Shown: piece after piece, positions 26,368 to 35,777 of the stretch | How the letters are laid out: each line of letters begins with the position of its first letter | How positions within the stretch are numbered: the stretch's first letter is position 1 | Assembly (NCBI GenBank): GCA_022641595.1 | Contig: JALCDN010000005.1 | Location: 1-45,383, forward strand | Length of the DNA: 45,383 nt | DNA from: Ruminococcus sp. | Lineage (GTDB): Bacteria; Bacillota; Clostridia; Oscillospirales; Ruminococcaceae | Direction: 5' to 3' | Notes under the pieces: generated by a model | The model's database searches: none | What the model saw: only the letters and a program-made list of their open reading frames with translations | What the model was told of the DNA's origin: nothing | Translations under genes and position numbers: made by a program

Positions 26368-27420
26368 TTGAAAAATAATGTGATAATGATAGAAGATTTT
26401 GAAAAAATTAGTTCATATGATTATATTGAATGGGAAAAATTGAGAGACAGGACAATATTTGTAACAGGTGCTACAGGTCTTATCGGAAAACTTCTTGTGA
26501 AAACAGTTATTTATGTAAGCTCAGAAAAAGGGCTCAATATTAAAGTGATTGCTTTGATAAGAAATCGTGAGAAGGCAGAAAGAGTTTTTGAAGAAGAGAT
26601 AAATAGTAAATCTCTAATATTCATAGAGGGCGATGTTCAGAAACTTCAATGTATAGATATGCCAATTGATTATATAATTCATTGTGCAAGTGTTACAGCG
26701 TCAAAGCAGATGGTAACATCTCCTGTTGAAACTTTCCTTACAATGGTAAAGGGTACAGATAATGTTCTGCGTCTTGGACAAAAAGCTGGAGTAAAGGGTT
26801 TTGTTTATGTATCTTCGATGGAAATGTATGGTAATACAGCTATTGAACAGAATCCTATAACTGAAAAAAAATATGGCTATGTTGATATAATGAATGTAAG
26901 AAGTTGTTACCCTGAAGGAAAAAGAGCAGCTGAATGCTTATGCAGTGCTTATGCTAATGAGTATGCTCTGCCTATACGCATAGCAAGATTGGCACAAACT
27001 TTTGGTGCTGGAGTAAGTGATGAAGAAACAAGAGTTTTTGCTTCTTTTGTTAAGAGTGCAATAAAGAACGAAGATATTGTCCTGCATACACAAGGCAATT
27101 CTGTTGGGAATTATTGTTATACAGCCGATGTTGTTGGTGCTTTACTATGTCTTTTGACAAAAGGGGACGTAGGCGAGGCTTACAATGTTGTAAATGAAAA
27201 TAATAGTATGAAAATAAAGGAAATGGCTGAGCTGATAGCTCGTGAAATATCCAACGGAAAATCAAGGGTAGTATTTGATATTCCTGAAGATAGCTTAAAA
27301 TATGGTTATGCTTCAGATACAAACCTTAGATTATCAGCTGAAAAAATTAGAAAATTAGGATGGAAATCAGAATATGGGCTTGTTGATATGTATAAACGCA
27401 TGATCGTAGACTGGAAATGA
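26368..27420 (+). CDS. NAD-dependent epimerase/dehydratase (extended SDR)
   Basis: 350 residues with the Rossmann motif TGATGLIGKLL near residue 34, CASVTASK, VSSMEMYG, and the catalytic Y-x3-K as YPEGK. The C-terminal part (LRLSAEKIRKLGWKSEYGL) is like nucleotide-sugar 4,6-dehydratases and epimerases. The start is TTG 26368, preceded by TTAGGAGA. The gene follows the cytidylyltransferase by 29 bases, so its substrate may be the CDP-linked product. The exact reaction cannot be assigned. Confidence 0.78.
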   Translation: MKNNVIMIEDFEKISSYDYIEWEKLRDRTIFVTGATGLIGKLLVKTVIYVSSEKGLNIKVIALIRNREKAERVFEEEINSKSLIFIEGDVQKLQCIDMPIDYIIHCASVTASKQMVTSPVETFLTMVKGTDNVLRLGQKAGVKGFVYVSSMEMYGNTAIEQNPITEKKYGYVDIMNVRSCYPEGKRAAECLCSAYANEYALPIRIARLAQTFGAGVSDEETRVFASFVKSAIKNEDIVLHTQGNSVGNYCYTADVVGALLCLLTKGDVGEAYNVVNENNSMKIKEMAELIAREISNGKSRVVFDIPEDSLKYGYASDTNLRLSAEKIRKLGWKSEYGLVDMYKRMIVDWK

Positions 27421-27450
27421 AAATAAGTTATATTTGAAAGGAGCAAACTA

Positions 27451-28374
27451 ATGCTTAAAAAGCAATTTGCTGTTCTAATGAGTACTTATAATGGCGAATT
27501 ATTTATAAAAGAACAGATAGATAGTATTCTTGCTCAAAAAGATGTTGATATTACACTGTATATACGTGATGATGGCTCAAACGACAATACAGTTAAACTT
27601 ATTAAGGAATATATAAAAAAATATGACTGCATTCGTTTTATGAATGATAATAATAATCTGCGTCCAGGTGCAAGCTTTATGAAGCTCCTTCTAAGTGTTC
27701 TGAAAAAAGAAAAAAAATACGACTTTTATGCTTTTGCAGATCAGGATGATATATGGCTTGAAAATAAACTTTCCGCTGCTGTTGAGAAGATTGGAGATAA
27801 TGACAAGCCTGTCCTTTATTGTTCTAATCAATATATTTATAAAAACGGTAAGAATGAAGGTATTCGCTTCAATGAAATACCTGATCTTTCTATTGTTGGT
27901 CATATCACAAAAAATGAAATATATGGCTGTACAATGGTAATGAATTATGCTTTGGCAAAACTTATTACTGATAAGAAAATGCCGGCAAAGAATTATCTTG
28001 ATCTTAGATGTCATGACTCATGGGTATTACATGTTGCATTGATAGCAGGTAAAGTTATATTTGACAAAAATGCTTATATTTTATATAGAATCCATGAGAA
28101 TAATACAATAGGTATTGTAAACAGGTCATTAGGTGAAAGGATAAGCCGTTTCGTTCATGGTGTAACAAAAAACAATCGTGAGCAATGTGCTAAAATGCTT
28201 CTGGCAAATTTCCCTAATACAGATTTTCCTGACAGAAAGTATCTTGAAGAATTTGCATATTACAGAAAAAGCATAAATAAAAGATTAGGATTGATAAGAG
28301 ACAGAAATATCTGTAAAGGTAAGCAGGAAAACGCTTTTCTGTTTGCTGTTAAAGCTATATTCGGATATATATGA
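27451..28374 (+). CDS. Family 2 glycosyltransferase
   Basis: 307 residues, GT-A fold. Seen: LMSTYNGELFIKEQIDSIL, YIRDDGSNDNT and FADQDDIWLENKL (DXD-type metal site), then CHDSWVL later. The class resembles rhamnosyl- and similar transferases; donor and linkage are unknown. It has no membrane segments and probably acts at the inner face of the membrane. GAAAGGAG precedes the ATG. Confidence 0.88.
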   Translation: MLKKQFAVLMSTYNGELFIKEQIDSILAQKDVDITLYIRDDGSNDNTVKLIKEYIKKYDCIRFMNDNNNLRPGASFMKLLLSVLKKEKKYDFYAFADQDDIWLENKLSAAVEKIGDNDKPVLYCSNQYIYKNGKNEGIRFNEIPDLSIVGHITKNEIYGCTMVMNYALAKLITDKKMPAKNYLDLRCHDSWVLHVALIAGKVIFDKNAYILYRIHENNTIGIVNRSLGERISRFVHGVTKNNREQCAKMLLANFPNTDFPDRKYLEEFAYYRKSINKRLGLIRDRNICKGKQENAFLFAVKAIFGYI

Positions 28375-28396
28375 TCAATGAAATGGGTGTAACTAT

Positions 28397-29686
28397 ATGA
28401 AATGCTTGAGTTTAACACAAAAAATATGTATTGTAATATACCTTTTCATGGCTATATTCCAACCGAATATTTTGGGAATAAGTACATTCAAGATCATTCT
28501 TCTGGTTGATTTTGCGGCATTTGGATTTCTGGTATGCAAGTATCAGAAAATAATCTTTAACAGACAGGTATTATGGATTTTTGCAGGTTTTATCCCATTT
28601 ATAATTTATATGGTAGCATCCGCTTTGCTGCATATGAGTCTGTATCCTGAAAATACGGGAGTTTATTTCAATAATATCTTTTCATCAATTCTTCCGCTAT
28701 TCCATAGCTTTATCCTCAGTCTTGTCATGGTACAATTGATTAGCATAAAGAAGATAAGCTATTCTGACATTGAAAAGTTTCTTCTCTATGTCAGTCTGAT
28801 TCAGTTAGTTTGTGTAGTGCTTGCATTGCTTTCAAGCAATATAAGAAATATATTTATAAATATAATGCTGCGTGATGCGGATAAAGACAGAATTGCTGAT
28901 TTTATGAGGTACGGAAGCATCCGTATGTACGGTCTGGCACGTAATTTATTTGACCTTTTCGGATATATTGTATCTATGCTTATAACTCTCATTTTCTTAA
29001 AAGGCGTAAGCGAAAATAAAAACATCTATAAATTATTAGCTATTGCATTGCTGATAATCCCTTTGCTTAACGCAAGAACAGGATTGATGCTCACATTGGT
29101 AGGTTTTACAATTGTTCTTATTTTCTATTACGAACCAAAGAAAAGTCATCGCTATATATTTGGTGGAATAGTTGCTATAATTATCGTTGTAGCAATCTTT
29201 TCATTTCTTCCAGAGAAAAATGCTGAGTGGCTTACCAAAGGATTTGATGACACTCTTACATATATAAAAACAGGTGAGAAAGTCGGCGTTTATTCACAAA
29301 TATTAGAAGCTGATATCGTATATCCTTCGAACTATGTTATGGGTGACTGCGGCTCTCCTGAAGCACTGGCTAATTACAGAGGAATAGATTCAGGATATAT
29401 TCAATGTTTATGGAGATTTGGCATAATAGGTTCTGCTTTACTATTTTTAGGATATCTGAATATGTTTCTTATGGCAGGATTCCGAAATCGTACTAAAAAG
29501 GTTTACTGCACAATAACAGTATTGGCAATGCTCTATTTTGTATATCTGTTCAAGCTTTACGCACTCGATAATGCAGCTTCAAATATTCTTGTTTTCGGTA
29601 TTCCTATATCACTTCTGGTGTGCAGTAAATTAAAGCATGATGAAAAATTCCAGCTCTTTCGAATGATGTTAAAGGAGAACGTATAA
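28397..29686 (+). CDS. O-antigen/capsule polymerase (Wzy-like)
   Basis: 429 residues with about ten to twelve membrane segments, a long loop around residues 275-340 and little conserved sequence, as usual for Wzy proteins. LNARTGLMLTLVGF resembles the conserved stretch of the ligase/polymerase family. It joins the wzx-like gene downstream and the glycosyltransferases on both sides, so a Wzx/Wzy-dependent pathway is inferred. The stop is immediately followed by the ATG of the next gene. Confidence 0.75.
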   Translation: MKCLSLTQKICIVIYLFMAIFQPNILGISTFKIILLVDFAAFGFLVCKYQKIIFNRQVLWIFAGFIPFIIYMVASALLHMSLYPENTGVYFNNIFSSILPLFHSFILSLVMVQLISIKKISYSDIEKFLLYVSLIQLVCVVLALLSSNIRNIFINIMLRDADKDRIADFMRYGSIRMYGLARNLFDLFGYIVSMLITLIFLKGVSENKNIYKLLAIALLIIPLLNARTGLMLTLVGFTIVLIFYYEPKKSHRYIFGGIVAIIIVVAIFSFLPEKNAEWLTKGFDDTLTYIKTGEKVGVYSQILEADIVYPSNYVMGDCGSPEALANYRGIDSGYIQCLWRFGIIGSALLFLGYLNMFLMAGFRNRTKKVYCTITVLAMLYFVYLFKLYALDNAASNILVFGIPISLLVCSKLKHDEKFQLFRMMLKENV

Positions 29687-30673
29687 ATGACACATGATGA
29701 AAAATTTCCTCTGATAACTGTTATCACTGCTACATATAAAAAATTCGACAGGGTTTATGAAACTATTGCTTCAGTCCTTGAACAGGACTATCCCAGAATA
29801 GAATATATAATATGTGATGATGGTTCTCCGAATTTTCCTGAAGATGAAATCAACGCCTATGTTAAAGAACACGGCAAAGAAAACATAGATTTTAAAATTC
29901 TGAAACAGCCGAAAAATGTTGGCACAGTTCGTAATCTTAATGCAGGATTCAAGAATTCAATAGGCACTTATGTAACAAATGTATCAGCAGGAGATTCATT
30001 TTTTACACATGATGTTATCAGTAAAATAGTTGATGTAATAAAAAAACATCATCCCTCTCTTATAGCAACTTCAAGATTGCTTTTCGTCGGAGAGTATGAG
30101 CCACTGTATATGCTTCCTCACTATGAAGAACGCAGTATTCTTGCACAACTAAAAACTGCTAAATCACAATACAAAGCACTCGTCCTCAATAGATTCTATG
30201 ATATGGCATCAGGAAGTGCACTTGTATTTTCAAGAGAGATACTTGAAAAAATCGGTTATTTTGATGAAAGTTATATGTTATGGGAAGATGGACCTTTTAT
30301 AACAAAATATCTGCTTCAAGACAAACTTTATATGGCATATGACATTATATCAATATGGTATGAGGATGGCGGGGTTTCAGCAAAAGGAAATAAACAGATT
30401 CATCCTCTTCTTAAAAAAGATATACAGAAATACGATTCCGGTGAGCGCATAAGACATATTGACTTCTTCAGTGAATCAGAAAAAAGGCTTGTGGATTATC
30501 AGATGAAGATTAATAAAAAAAATTCTAAGTTAGAACGGGTATTCCTTTTTATAAGTTATTTTCCCCAGATGCTGTCTAACAGAAATTATATTAAGAAAAG
30601 AAATGCACGTATTGCTAAAGATCATGAGATAATAAAGAATATCATGAAAGAGGGTAATAAAATATGCAAGTAA
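29687..30673 (+). CDS. Family 2 glycosyltransferase
   Basis: 328 residues: VITATYKKFDRVYETIASVL, YIICDDGSPNFP and NVSAGDSFFTHDV make the GT-A nucleotide-binding and metal sites; LWEDGPFITKYLL is the acceptor-side region. AAAGGAGAAC lies before the ATG, which directly follows the Wzy-like stop. Its end overlaps the start of fdtA by ten bases. Donor sugar unknown. Confidence 0.87.
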   Translation: MTHDEKFPLITVITATYKKFDRVYETIASVLEQDYPRIEYIICDDGSPNFPEDEINAYVKEHGKENIDFKILKQPKNVGTVRNLNAGFKNSIGTYVTNVSAGDSFFTHDVISKIVDVIKKHHPSLIATSRLLFVGEYEPLYMLPHYEERSILAQLKTAKSQYKALVLNRFYDMASGSALVFSREILEKIGYFDESYMLWEDGPFITKYLLQDKLYMAYDIISIWYEDGGVSAKGNKQIHPLLKKDIQKYDSGERIRHIDFFSESEKRLVDYQMKINKKNSKLERVFLFISYFPQMLSNRNYIKKRNARIAKDHEIIKNIMKEGNKICK

Positions 30674-31098
30674 TAAAATATGTATTCCAGCCACATGGCG
30701 ATGAGCGTGGGCAGTTGGTAGCTTTAGAGGAATTCAAAGATATCCCTTTTAAAATCAAGCGTGTTTACTATATGTATGATACAGATGAAGGGGTTACTCG
30801 TGGTTACCATGCACATAAATCACTTCAACAGATACTTATCTGTATCCATGGAAGTTGTAAGATAAGACTTGATAATGGTACTGAAAAGAAAGTCGTTCCG
30901 CTTGAAAAGCCTTATGAGGGACTTTATGTAAGCAATGCAATGTGGAGAGAAATGTTTGACTTTTCTTCTGATGCAGTTCTTATGGTTCTTGCTTCTGAGC
31001 TTTATGATGAGAACGATTACATAAGGGACTATGATGAATTCTTGAAATATGTCAAAGAACATCCGGAACAGAAGCAAACAAAGATTGTTGAGGTGTAA
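30664..31098 (+). CDS. fdtA: dTDP-4-oxo-6-deoxyglucose 3,4-ketoisomerase (FdtA-like)
   Basis: 144 residues, a single cupin of the WxcM/FdtA type: DERGQLVALEE, RGYHAHKSLQQILI (catalytic His pair) and WREMFDFSSDAVLMVLAS. FdtA shifts the keto group of dTDP-4-keto-6-deoxyglucose from C4 to C3. The substrate can be supplied by RmlA and RmlB encoded downstream. It overlaps the preceding glycosyltransferase and lies three bases before the fdtB-like aminotransferase. Confidence 0.85.
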   Translation: MQVIKYVFQPHGDERGQLVALEEFKDIPFKIKRVYYMYDTDEGVTRGYHAHKSLQQILICIHGSCKIRLDNGTEKKVVPLEKPYEGLYVSNAMWREMFDFSSDAVLMVLASELYDENDYIRDYDEFLKYVKEHPEQKQTKIVEV

Positions 31099-31101
31099 AA
31101 T

Positions 31102-32196
31102 ATGAATATTCCATTCGTATCGTTCAAGCCAATGGAGAAAGAACTTGATAAAGAACTCCGTGCGGCTTTTGAAAGGGTATATACAAACAGTTGGTATATT
31201 GAAGGTAAAGAGGACGAAACTTTTGAAAAAGCCTTTGCCGAGTTCTGCACGGTAAATTATTGTGTAGGTTGTGGTAATGGTCTTGATGCTCTTATGCTTT
31301 CACTCAAGGCACTCGGAATCAAGCAGGGCGATGAAATTATTGTTCCATCAAACACATATATTGCAACAGCACTTGCCGTTACATATGTAGGTGCAACGCC
31401 TATATTTGTAGAGCCTGATATAAGAACATACAATATTGATCCTACAAAGATCAAAGAGAAGATTACCTCAAAGACAAAGGCAATAATGCCTGTTCATCTT
31501 TACGGTCAGCCATGTGATATGGAACCTATAATGGAAATTGCTAAAAAGTATGGCCTTTTGGTTGTTGAAGATTGTGCTCAAGCACATGGTGCAACATATA
31601 AGGGACAGAAAATTGGTTCATTCGGTGATGCTGCTGGATTCAGTTTTTATCCTGGAAAGAATCTCGGCGCATTAGGTGATGCAGGTGCTGCTGTTACAAA
31701 TAATAAGAAAATTGCTGATAAGATAAGAGCATTGGGAAATTATGGTTCTGATTATAAGTATCATCATATTTATCAGGGAAATAACTCTCGTTTGGATGAG
31801 CTTCAGGCAGCGTTCCTTTCTGCAAAGCTTCCGATTCTTGACAAGATGAATACAGAGCGCCGTAGAATTGCGGATATGTATATGAATGGAATCACAAATC
31901 CAGATGTTATTCTCCCTTATGTTATTGAGGATGCTGCTCCTGTATGGCATATTTTTGCGATACGTACAGAAAAGAGAGATGAACTTGCTCAGTATCTTGC
32001 CGACAACGGGATTGGTACAAACAAACATTATCCTATTCCTATGCATATGCAGGAATGTTATAAAAACCTTGGAATCAAGGAAGGTGAACTTCCTATAGCA
32101 GAGGAGATAAGTCGTACAGAACTCAGCCTGCCGATGTTCTATGGCATAACGGAAGACGAAGTTCAATTCATAATTAATATGATAAATAAATTTTGA
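31102..32196 (+). CDS. fdtB: dTDP-3-keto-6-deoxyhexose aminotransferase (FdtB-like)
   Basis: 364 residues, a DegT/DnrJ-family PLP enzyme. [28 protein letters not shown]-binding Lys186 in [13 protein letters not shown] and [14 protein letters not shown] are the FdtB/QdtB subfamily patterns. With FdtA it makes dTDP-3-amino-3,6-dideoxyhexose. The usual third partner, a hexapeptide N-acetyltransferase (FdtC), is absent nearby; the GNAT gene at 35232 or the NeuD-type gene at 21611 could substitute. Confidence 0.87.
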   Translation: MNIPFVSFKPMEKELDKELRAAFERVYTNSWYIEGKEDETFEKAFAEFCTVNYCVGCGNGLDALMLSLKALGIKQGDEIIVPSNTYIATALAVTYVGATPIFVEPDIRTYNIDPTKIKEKITSKTKAIMPVHLYGQPCDMEPIMEIAKKYGLLVVEDCAQAHGATYKGQKIGSFGDAAGFSFYPGKNLGALGDAGAAVTNNKKIADKIRALGNYGSDYKYHHIYQGNNSRLDELQAAFLSAKLPILDKMNTERRRIADMYMNGITNPDVILPYVIEDAAPVWHIFAIRTEKRDELAQYLADNGIGTNKHYPIPMHMQECYKNLGIKEGELPIAEEISRTELSLPMFYGITEDEVQFIINMINKF

Positions 32197-32209
32197 GGTG
32201 AATCAGTAG

Positions 32210-33658
32210 TTGAGCAGTTTTTTTAATAAATTAAGTAAAAGTGCATCTCCGCAAGTTAAAGCGTCAACGGCTTATACTATCTGTTCTGTTCTGCAAAGAT
32301 GTCTTTCATTCATAACACTTCCAATTTTTTCGCGAATGCTTACAACAGAAGAGTATGGGTTATCAACAGTCTATTCATCAACTATGGCATTACTAATTAT
32401 TTTTACATCGTTGCAATTGCCATATGGTTCATTTGCGACGGCAATGACTAAATTTAAAAATGATAGAGACAACTATATAACGTCAATCAATTATGTATGT
32501 ACTGGGTTAACTATTCTTTTCTATATTATTTATATTCCTTTTCATGCTTTTTGGAATAAGTATTTAGATATTCCTACACTTTTAATTATTGTTATGGGAA
32601 TTGAAATGCTTATGACCACGTCTTTGAATCTATGGATGGGTAAGCAACGATTTGAGTATAAATATAAAGGTGTTGTTTTAGTAATATTGAGTTCCTCAAT
32701 ATTAGGTACTATAATTGCAATTATTACGACATATTTTTCAAATGATAAGGGAATTACAAAAGTATTAGCATATTCAATTGTTGCAATTTCTGTAGGAATC
32801 GTTCCATATGTTAAAAGTATGATTCATCTAAGGGATGGCTTGAAATTACGCTATATAAAGTATGCACTGTCTTTTAATCTTCCTCTGATACCATACTATC
32901 TATCTCAGATGATATTTAATCAGTCAGACCGCCTGATGATAAACAGTATGTGTGGCAGAAGCGATGCAGCAATGTATGGAGTTACTTACAATCTTGCAAT
33001 TATTCTCACCTTTGTCATAAATGCAGTTAATAATTCATATGTACCTTGGTTTTATGGGAAATTAAAAGAAAATAAATTCGAAGCTAATAAAAAAGTTTCA
33101 TTTGCTATTTCGGCTTTAATGGCTGTTTTGTTGCTCGGAGTAATTTCTTTGGCACCTGAAATTATTTATGTTTTGGCAGGAAAAAAATATGAATCTGCAG
33201 TATGGGTAGTACCACCTGTTGCAATGAGTCTTATTTTCCTTCTATATACGCAGTTCTCGATAAATGTCGAATTTTTCTTTGAGGAGAAAAAGGCAATAGT
33301 GTTCGGTTCAATACTTTCCGCTGTTGTAAATATAGTACTGAATTATTTCTTTATAAAAGAGTTCGGTTTCGTGGCAGCAGCATATACGACACTTTTAAGC
33401 TATATTCTTTTTGCATTGTGCAATTACATAAGCATGGTCAAGATATGCAGGAAGCGTTATATAGATGCTAATATTTATAACACAAAGAAGCTTCTTATTC
33501 TTGCGTTTGTATTCTGCTTTATAGGATTCGGCTTCATGGCATTGTATAATATGTCTGTTGTAAGATACTGTGTAATTGCAGCTGTACTGCTTATCGGTTT
33601 GATAAACATTAAAAAGATAATGGTTGTCGTAAAAGAATATGTTTCTGTATTTAGATAA
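32210..33658 (+). CDS. Polysaccharide flippase (Wzx-like)
   Basis: 482 residues with about twelve to fourteen membrane segments and MATE-like internal organisation; FITLPIFSRMLTTEEYG at the first segment is typical of the flippase family. It would move lipid-linked repeat units outwards. The start is TTG 32210, with GAGGTGA (32194-32200) nine bases upstream and no ATG available. The gene follows fdtB by 13 bases. Confidence 0.87.
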   Translation: MSSFFNKLSKSASPQVKASTAYTICSVLQRCLSFITLPIFSRMLTTEEYGLSTVYSSTMALLIIFTSLQLPYGSFATAMTKFKNDRDNYITSINYVCTGLTILFYIIYIPFHAFWNKYLDIPTLLIIVMGIEMLMTTSLNLWMGKQRFEYKYKGVVLVILSSSILGTIIAIITTYFSNDKGITKVLAYSIVAISVGIVPYVKSMIHLRDGLKLRYIKYALSFNLPLIPYYLSQMIFNQSDRLMINSMCGRSDAAMYGVTYNLAIILTFVINAVNNSYVPWFYGKLKENKFEANKKVSFAISALMAVLLLGVISLAPEIIYVLAGKKYESAVWVVPPVAMSLIFLLYTQFSINVEFFFEEKKAIVFGSILSAVVNIVLNYFFIKEFGFVAAAYTTLLSYILFALCNYISMVKICRKRYIDANIYNTKKLLILAFVFCFIGFGFMALYNMSVVRYCVIAAVLLIGLINIKKIMVVVKEYVSVFR

Positions 33659-33676
33659 AGAATAGAGGGATAATGT

Positions 33677-34945
33677 ATGAGTATAAGGAACACTGTGCTT
33701 TTTCCTTATCATTATGCAAAGCTTACTTATGCAAGACTGACTGCAAAAAAGGCATTCAGTGAGTGTGAAAAATATCAGAAATTACTTGGAAATCAGAAAA
33801 TAAGAGTTGGTTTTATCATTCAATATATTCAGTCATGGTCAAAGGTAAAGCCTATTTATGAACTTATGAAGAAGGACAGCAGTTTTGAACCCTTCATTAT
33901 TTGTGTACCTTTTGAAATAAAAAATCACAAACTTACCGTAAATGATGGATCCAACGGTGTTTATGATTATTTCATTGAAAATAAATACAAAGCGATAAAT
34001 GCAAGAAAAAATGGCGGATGGCTTAATCTGAAAAAGCTCAGGCTTAATTATGTGTTCTATTCAAGACCGTATAATAAAGTGATGCCAAAGGAGTATATTT
34101 CTGACAATGTTGCAAAGTATACGAGAATATGCGGACTGTTATATGGTCTGCATATCACAAAAGATATTATGCCTACAGTTATGAATAATGATTTTGATAA
34201 GAATATATTTATTAACTTTGCGTCTGTAAAGGAAGAAGCCGATTATTTCAGAAATGCATATATAGGAAATTGCAGAAAAGGCATTCAGCATTCGTGTTTT
34301 TACGGTATTCCTGCATTGCAGTGTATGTTTGAGAAAGGTGAAAGCAATAATTTATGGGAATTTGCAAGAAATGGCTTAAAGGTATTGTGGACACCGAGAT
34401 GGACTTCCGACATGAGTTTGGGCGGAACTTCATTCTTTGAACTGAAAGATTTTATATTTGATTATGCTCAAAACAACAGAAATATCAATTTTCTAATACG
34501 TCCACATCCTTTGATGTTTGACCATTTTGTTGAAACAGGAGAAATGACGGCAAAGGAAGCAGAGGAGTACAGGGTAAAAATTGATTCCCACGAAAACACT
34601 TCTCTTGACACGAAAAAGGAATATATATCGACTTTCTGGGAATCGGATGCCATAGTTGCCGATGTATCGGGAATAATTCCCGATTATTTTGTAACTGGCA
34701 AACCTATTATATACTATGAAAAAAATCCAGATTTTGATTATACGGAACTGGCACGTGATATATTCAGTGTATGCTATATTGCACATAATGCCAATGATGT
34801 AAAAAAATACCTGGATATGTTGGCATCGGGCAATGATCCGCTGAAAGAAAAGCGCAAACAGAAGGTAAAAGAGGTCTACGAAGGCTTGTATAAAACTTCT
34901 GCTCAGAATATCTGCAAAAAGCTTAAAGAGCTTGCAGTTAAATGA
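33677..34945 (+). CDS. CDP-glycerol/ribitol glycerophosphotransferase-like protein (TagB/TagF family)
   Basis: 422 residues. The C-terminal half holds family motifs: VLWTPRWTSD, FLIRPHPLMFDH with the catalytic-type His, and ADVSGIIPDYFVTGKPIIYY. The N-terminal GFIIQYIQSWSKVKPIYEL also fits. Known members transfer glycerol or ribitol phosphate from CDP donors. The matching donor enzyme could be the IspD/TarI-type cytidylyltransferase at 25616. AGAGGGATA precedes the ATG. A dead pyruvyltransferase follows directly. Confidence 0.8.
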   Translation: MSIRNTVLFPYHYAKLTYARLTAKKAFSECEKYQKLLGNQKIRVGFIIQYIQSWSKVKPIYELMKKDSSFEPFIICVPFEIKNHKLTVNDGSNGVYDYFIENKYKAINARKNGGWLNLKKLRLNYVFYSRPYNKVMPKEYISDNVAKYTRICGLLYGLHITKDIMPTVMNNDFDKNIFINFASVKEEADYFRNAYIGNCRKGIQHSCFYGIPALQCMFEKGESNNLWEFARNGLKVLWTPRWTSDMSLGGTSFFELKDFIFDYAQNNRNINFLIRPHPLMFDHFVETGEMTAKEAEEYRVKIDSHENTSLDTKKEYISTFWESDAIVADVSGIIPDYFVTGKPIIYYEKNPDFDYTELARDIFSVCYIAHNANDVKKYLDMLASGNDPLKEKRKQKVKEVYEGLYKTSAQNICKKLKELAVK

Positions 34946-34955
34946 TAGGAAAATA

Positions 34956-35215
34956 ATGATGAAAAGATATGAAATCGTAAGTTACAATATTAGTTGTAAC
35001 TATACAAATTATGACTTTGCATTACAGTAATTGGCACTTAGTTCAACTGTTGACAGAATCGGAAAGTGGAAATAGCATAGTGCTTTGGTAGATTATCGTT
35101 CAAACACGCATATTGACAGTGATCCTTTGAACCCTATAAAAAAACATGGGATAAAGATGATGAATCGGTAAAACTTTTAGAACTTAGTATGGCTGCGATA
35201 AGAGAAAATTATTAA
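34956..35215 (+). pseudogene. Polysaccharide pyruvyl transferase pseudogene, truncated
   Basis: ATG 34956 starts MMKRYEIVSYNISCNYTNYD, then FALQ and a TAA, where intact members of the pyruvyl transferase family have NYG.ALQ. The same frame continues with LALSSTVDRIGKWK, a TAG, and ALVDYRSNTHIDSDPLNPIKK. A frameshift then leads to TWDKDDESVKLLELSMAAIRENY. About 85 of the expected 350 or so codons remain. It shows that the glycan once carried, or the locus once offered, a pyruvyl ketal. Confidence 0.7.
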
Positions 35216-35231
35216 ATGTTATCAAAATTTA

Positions 35232-35762
35232 ATGTGTGGTGATAATAGTTTGAAGTTAAGAAAATTAGAAGAAAAAGATGCACCGTTGATGCTTGAATGG
35301 ATGCATGACAGTTCTGTAACAGCTTATCTTGCAAAGGATTTCAGCAGTATGACAATAGAAAATTGCAAGGATTTCATAGAATCTGCACAGGGTATTACTC
35401 ATAATGCACATTTTGCAGTTGTTGATGATAATGATGAATATATGGGTACAGTAAGTCTAAAAAATATTGAATTGTCATCTGCTGAGGCTGAATTCGCAAT
35501 CACTATGCGCAAATTCGCTCAGGGAAAAGGATTTGCAAGATTTGCAATTTGCGAGATAATCCGAACAGCAATTGAAGATATGAACCTTAAATTTGTTTAT
35601 TGGGATGTATTGAAAGCAAATCTTCACGCCGTTCATTTTTATGATAAAATAGGTGGAAAACGTATTAAAGATGAAAAGTGTTCATTTTATCTAACAAAAA
35701 TGAATATTCCTACGGAAAAGAAAAGTGAATATATCTGTTTCTATGCAGATGAGTGTATATAA
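35232..35762 (+). CDS. GNAT-family N-acetyltransferase
   Basis: 176 residues. LRKLEEKDAPLMLEWMHD at the N-terminus, the acetyl-CoA loop AQGKGFARFAICEI (Q/R-x-x-G-x-G/A) and NLHAVHFYDKIGGKRI mark the GNAT fold. It may acetylate the amino sugar made by FdtA/FdtB, in place of the missing FdtC; this is inference from position. ATG 35232 has no Shine-Dalgarno, whereas TTG 35250, giving MKLRKLEEKD, has GGTGAT about seven bases upstream and could be the true start. Confidence 0.82.
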   Translation: MCGDNSLKLRKLEEKDAPLMLEWMHDSSVTAYLAKDFSSMTIENCKDFIESAQGITHNAHFAVVDDNDEYMGTVSLKNIELSSAEAEFAITMRKFAQGKGFARFAICEIIRTAIEDMNLKFVYWDVLKANLHAVHFYDKIGGKRIKDEKCSFYLTKMNIPTEKKSEYICFYADECI

Positions 35763-35777
35763 TAGGAGGAATTTATA

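Noticed and set aside
31672..32166. 164-codon minus-strand frame opposite fdtB
   Set aside because: It is antisense to a clearly assigned PLP aminotransferase and is explained by the codon pattern of that gene.
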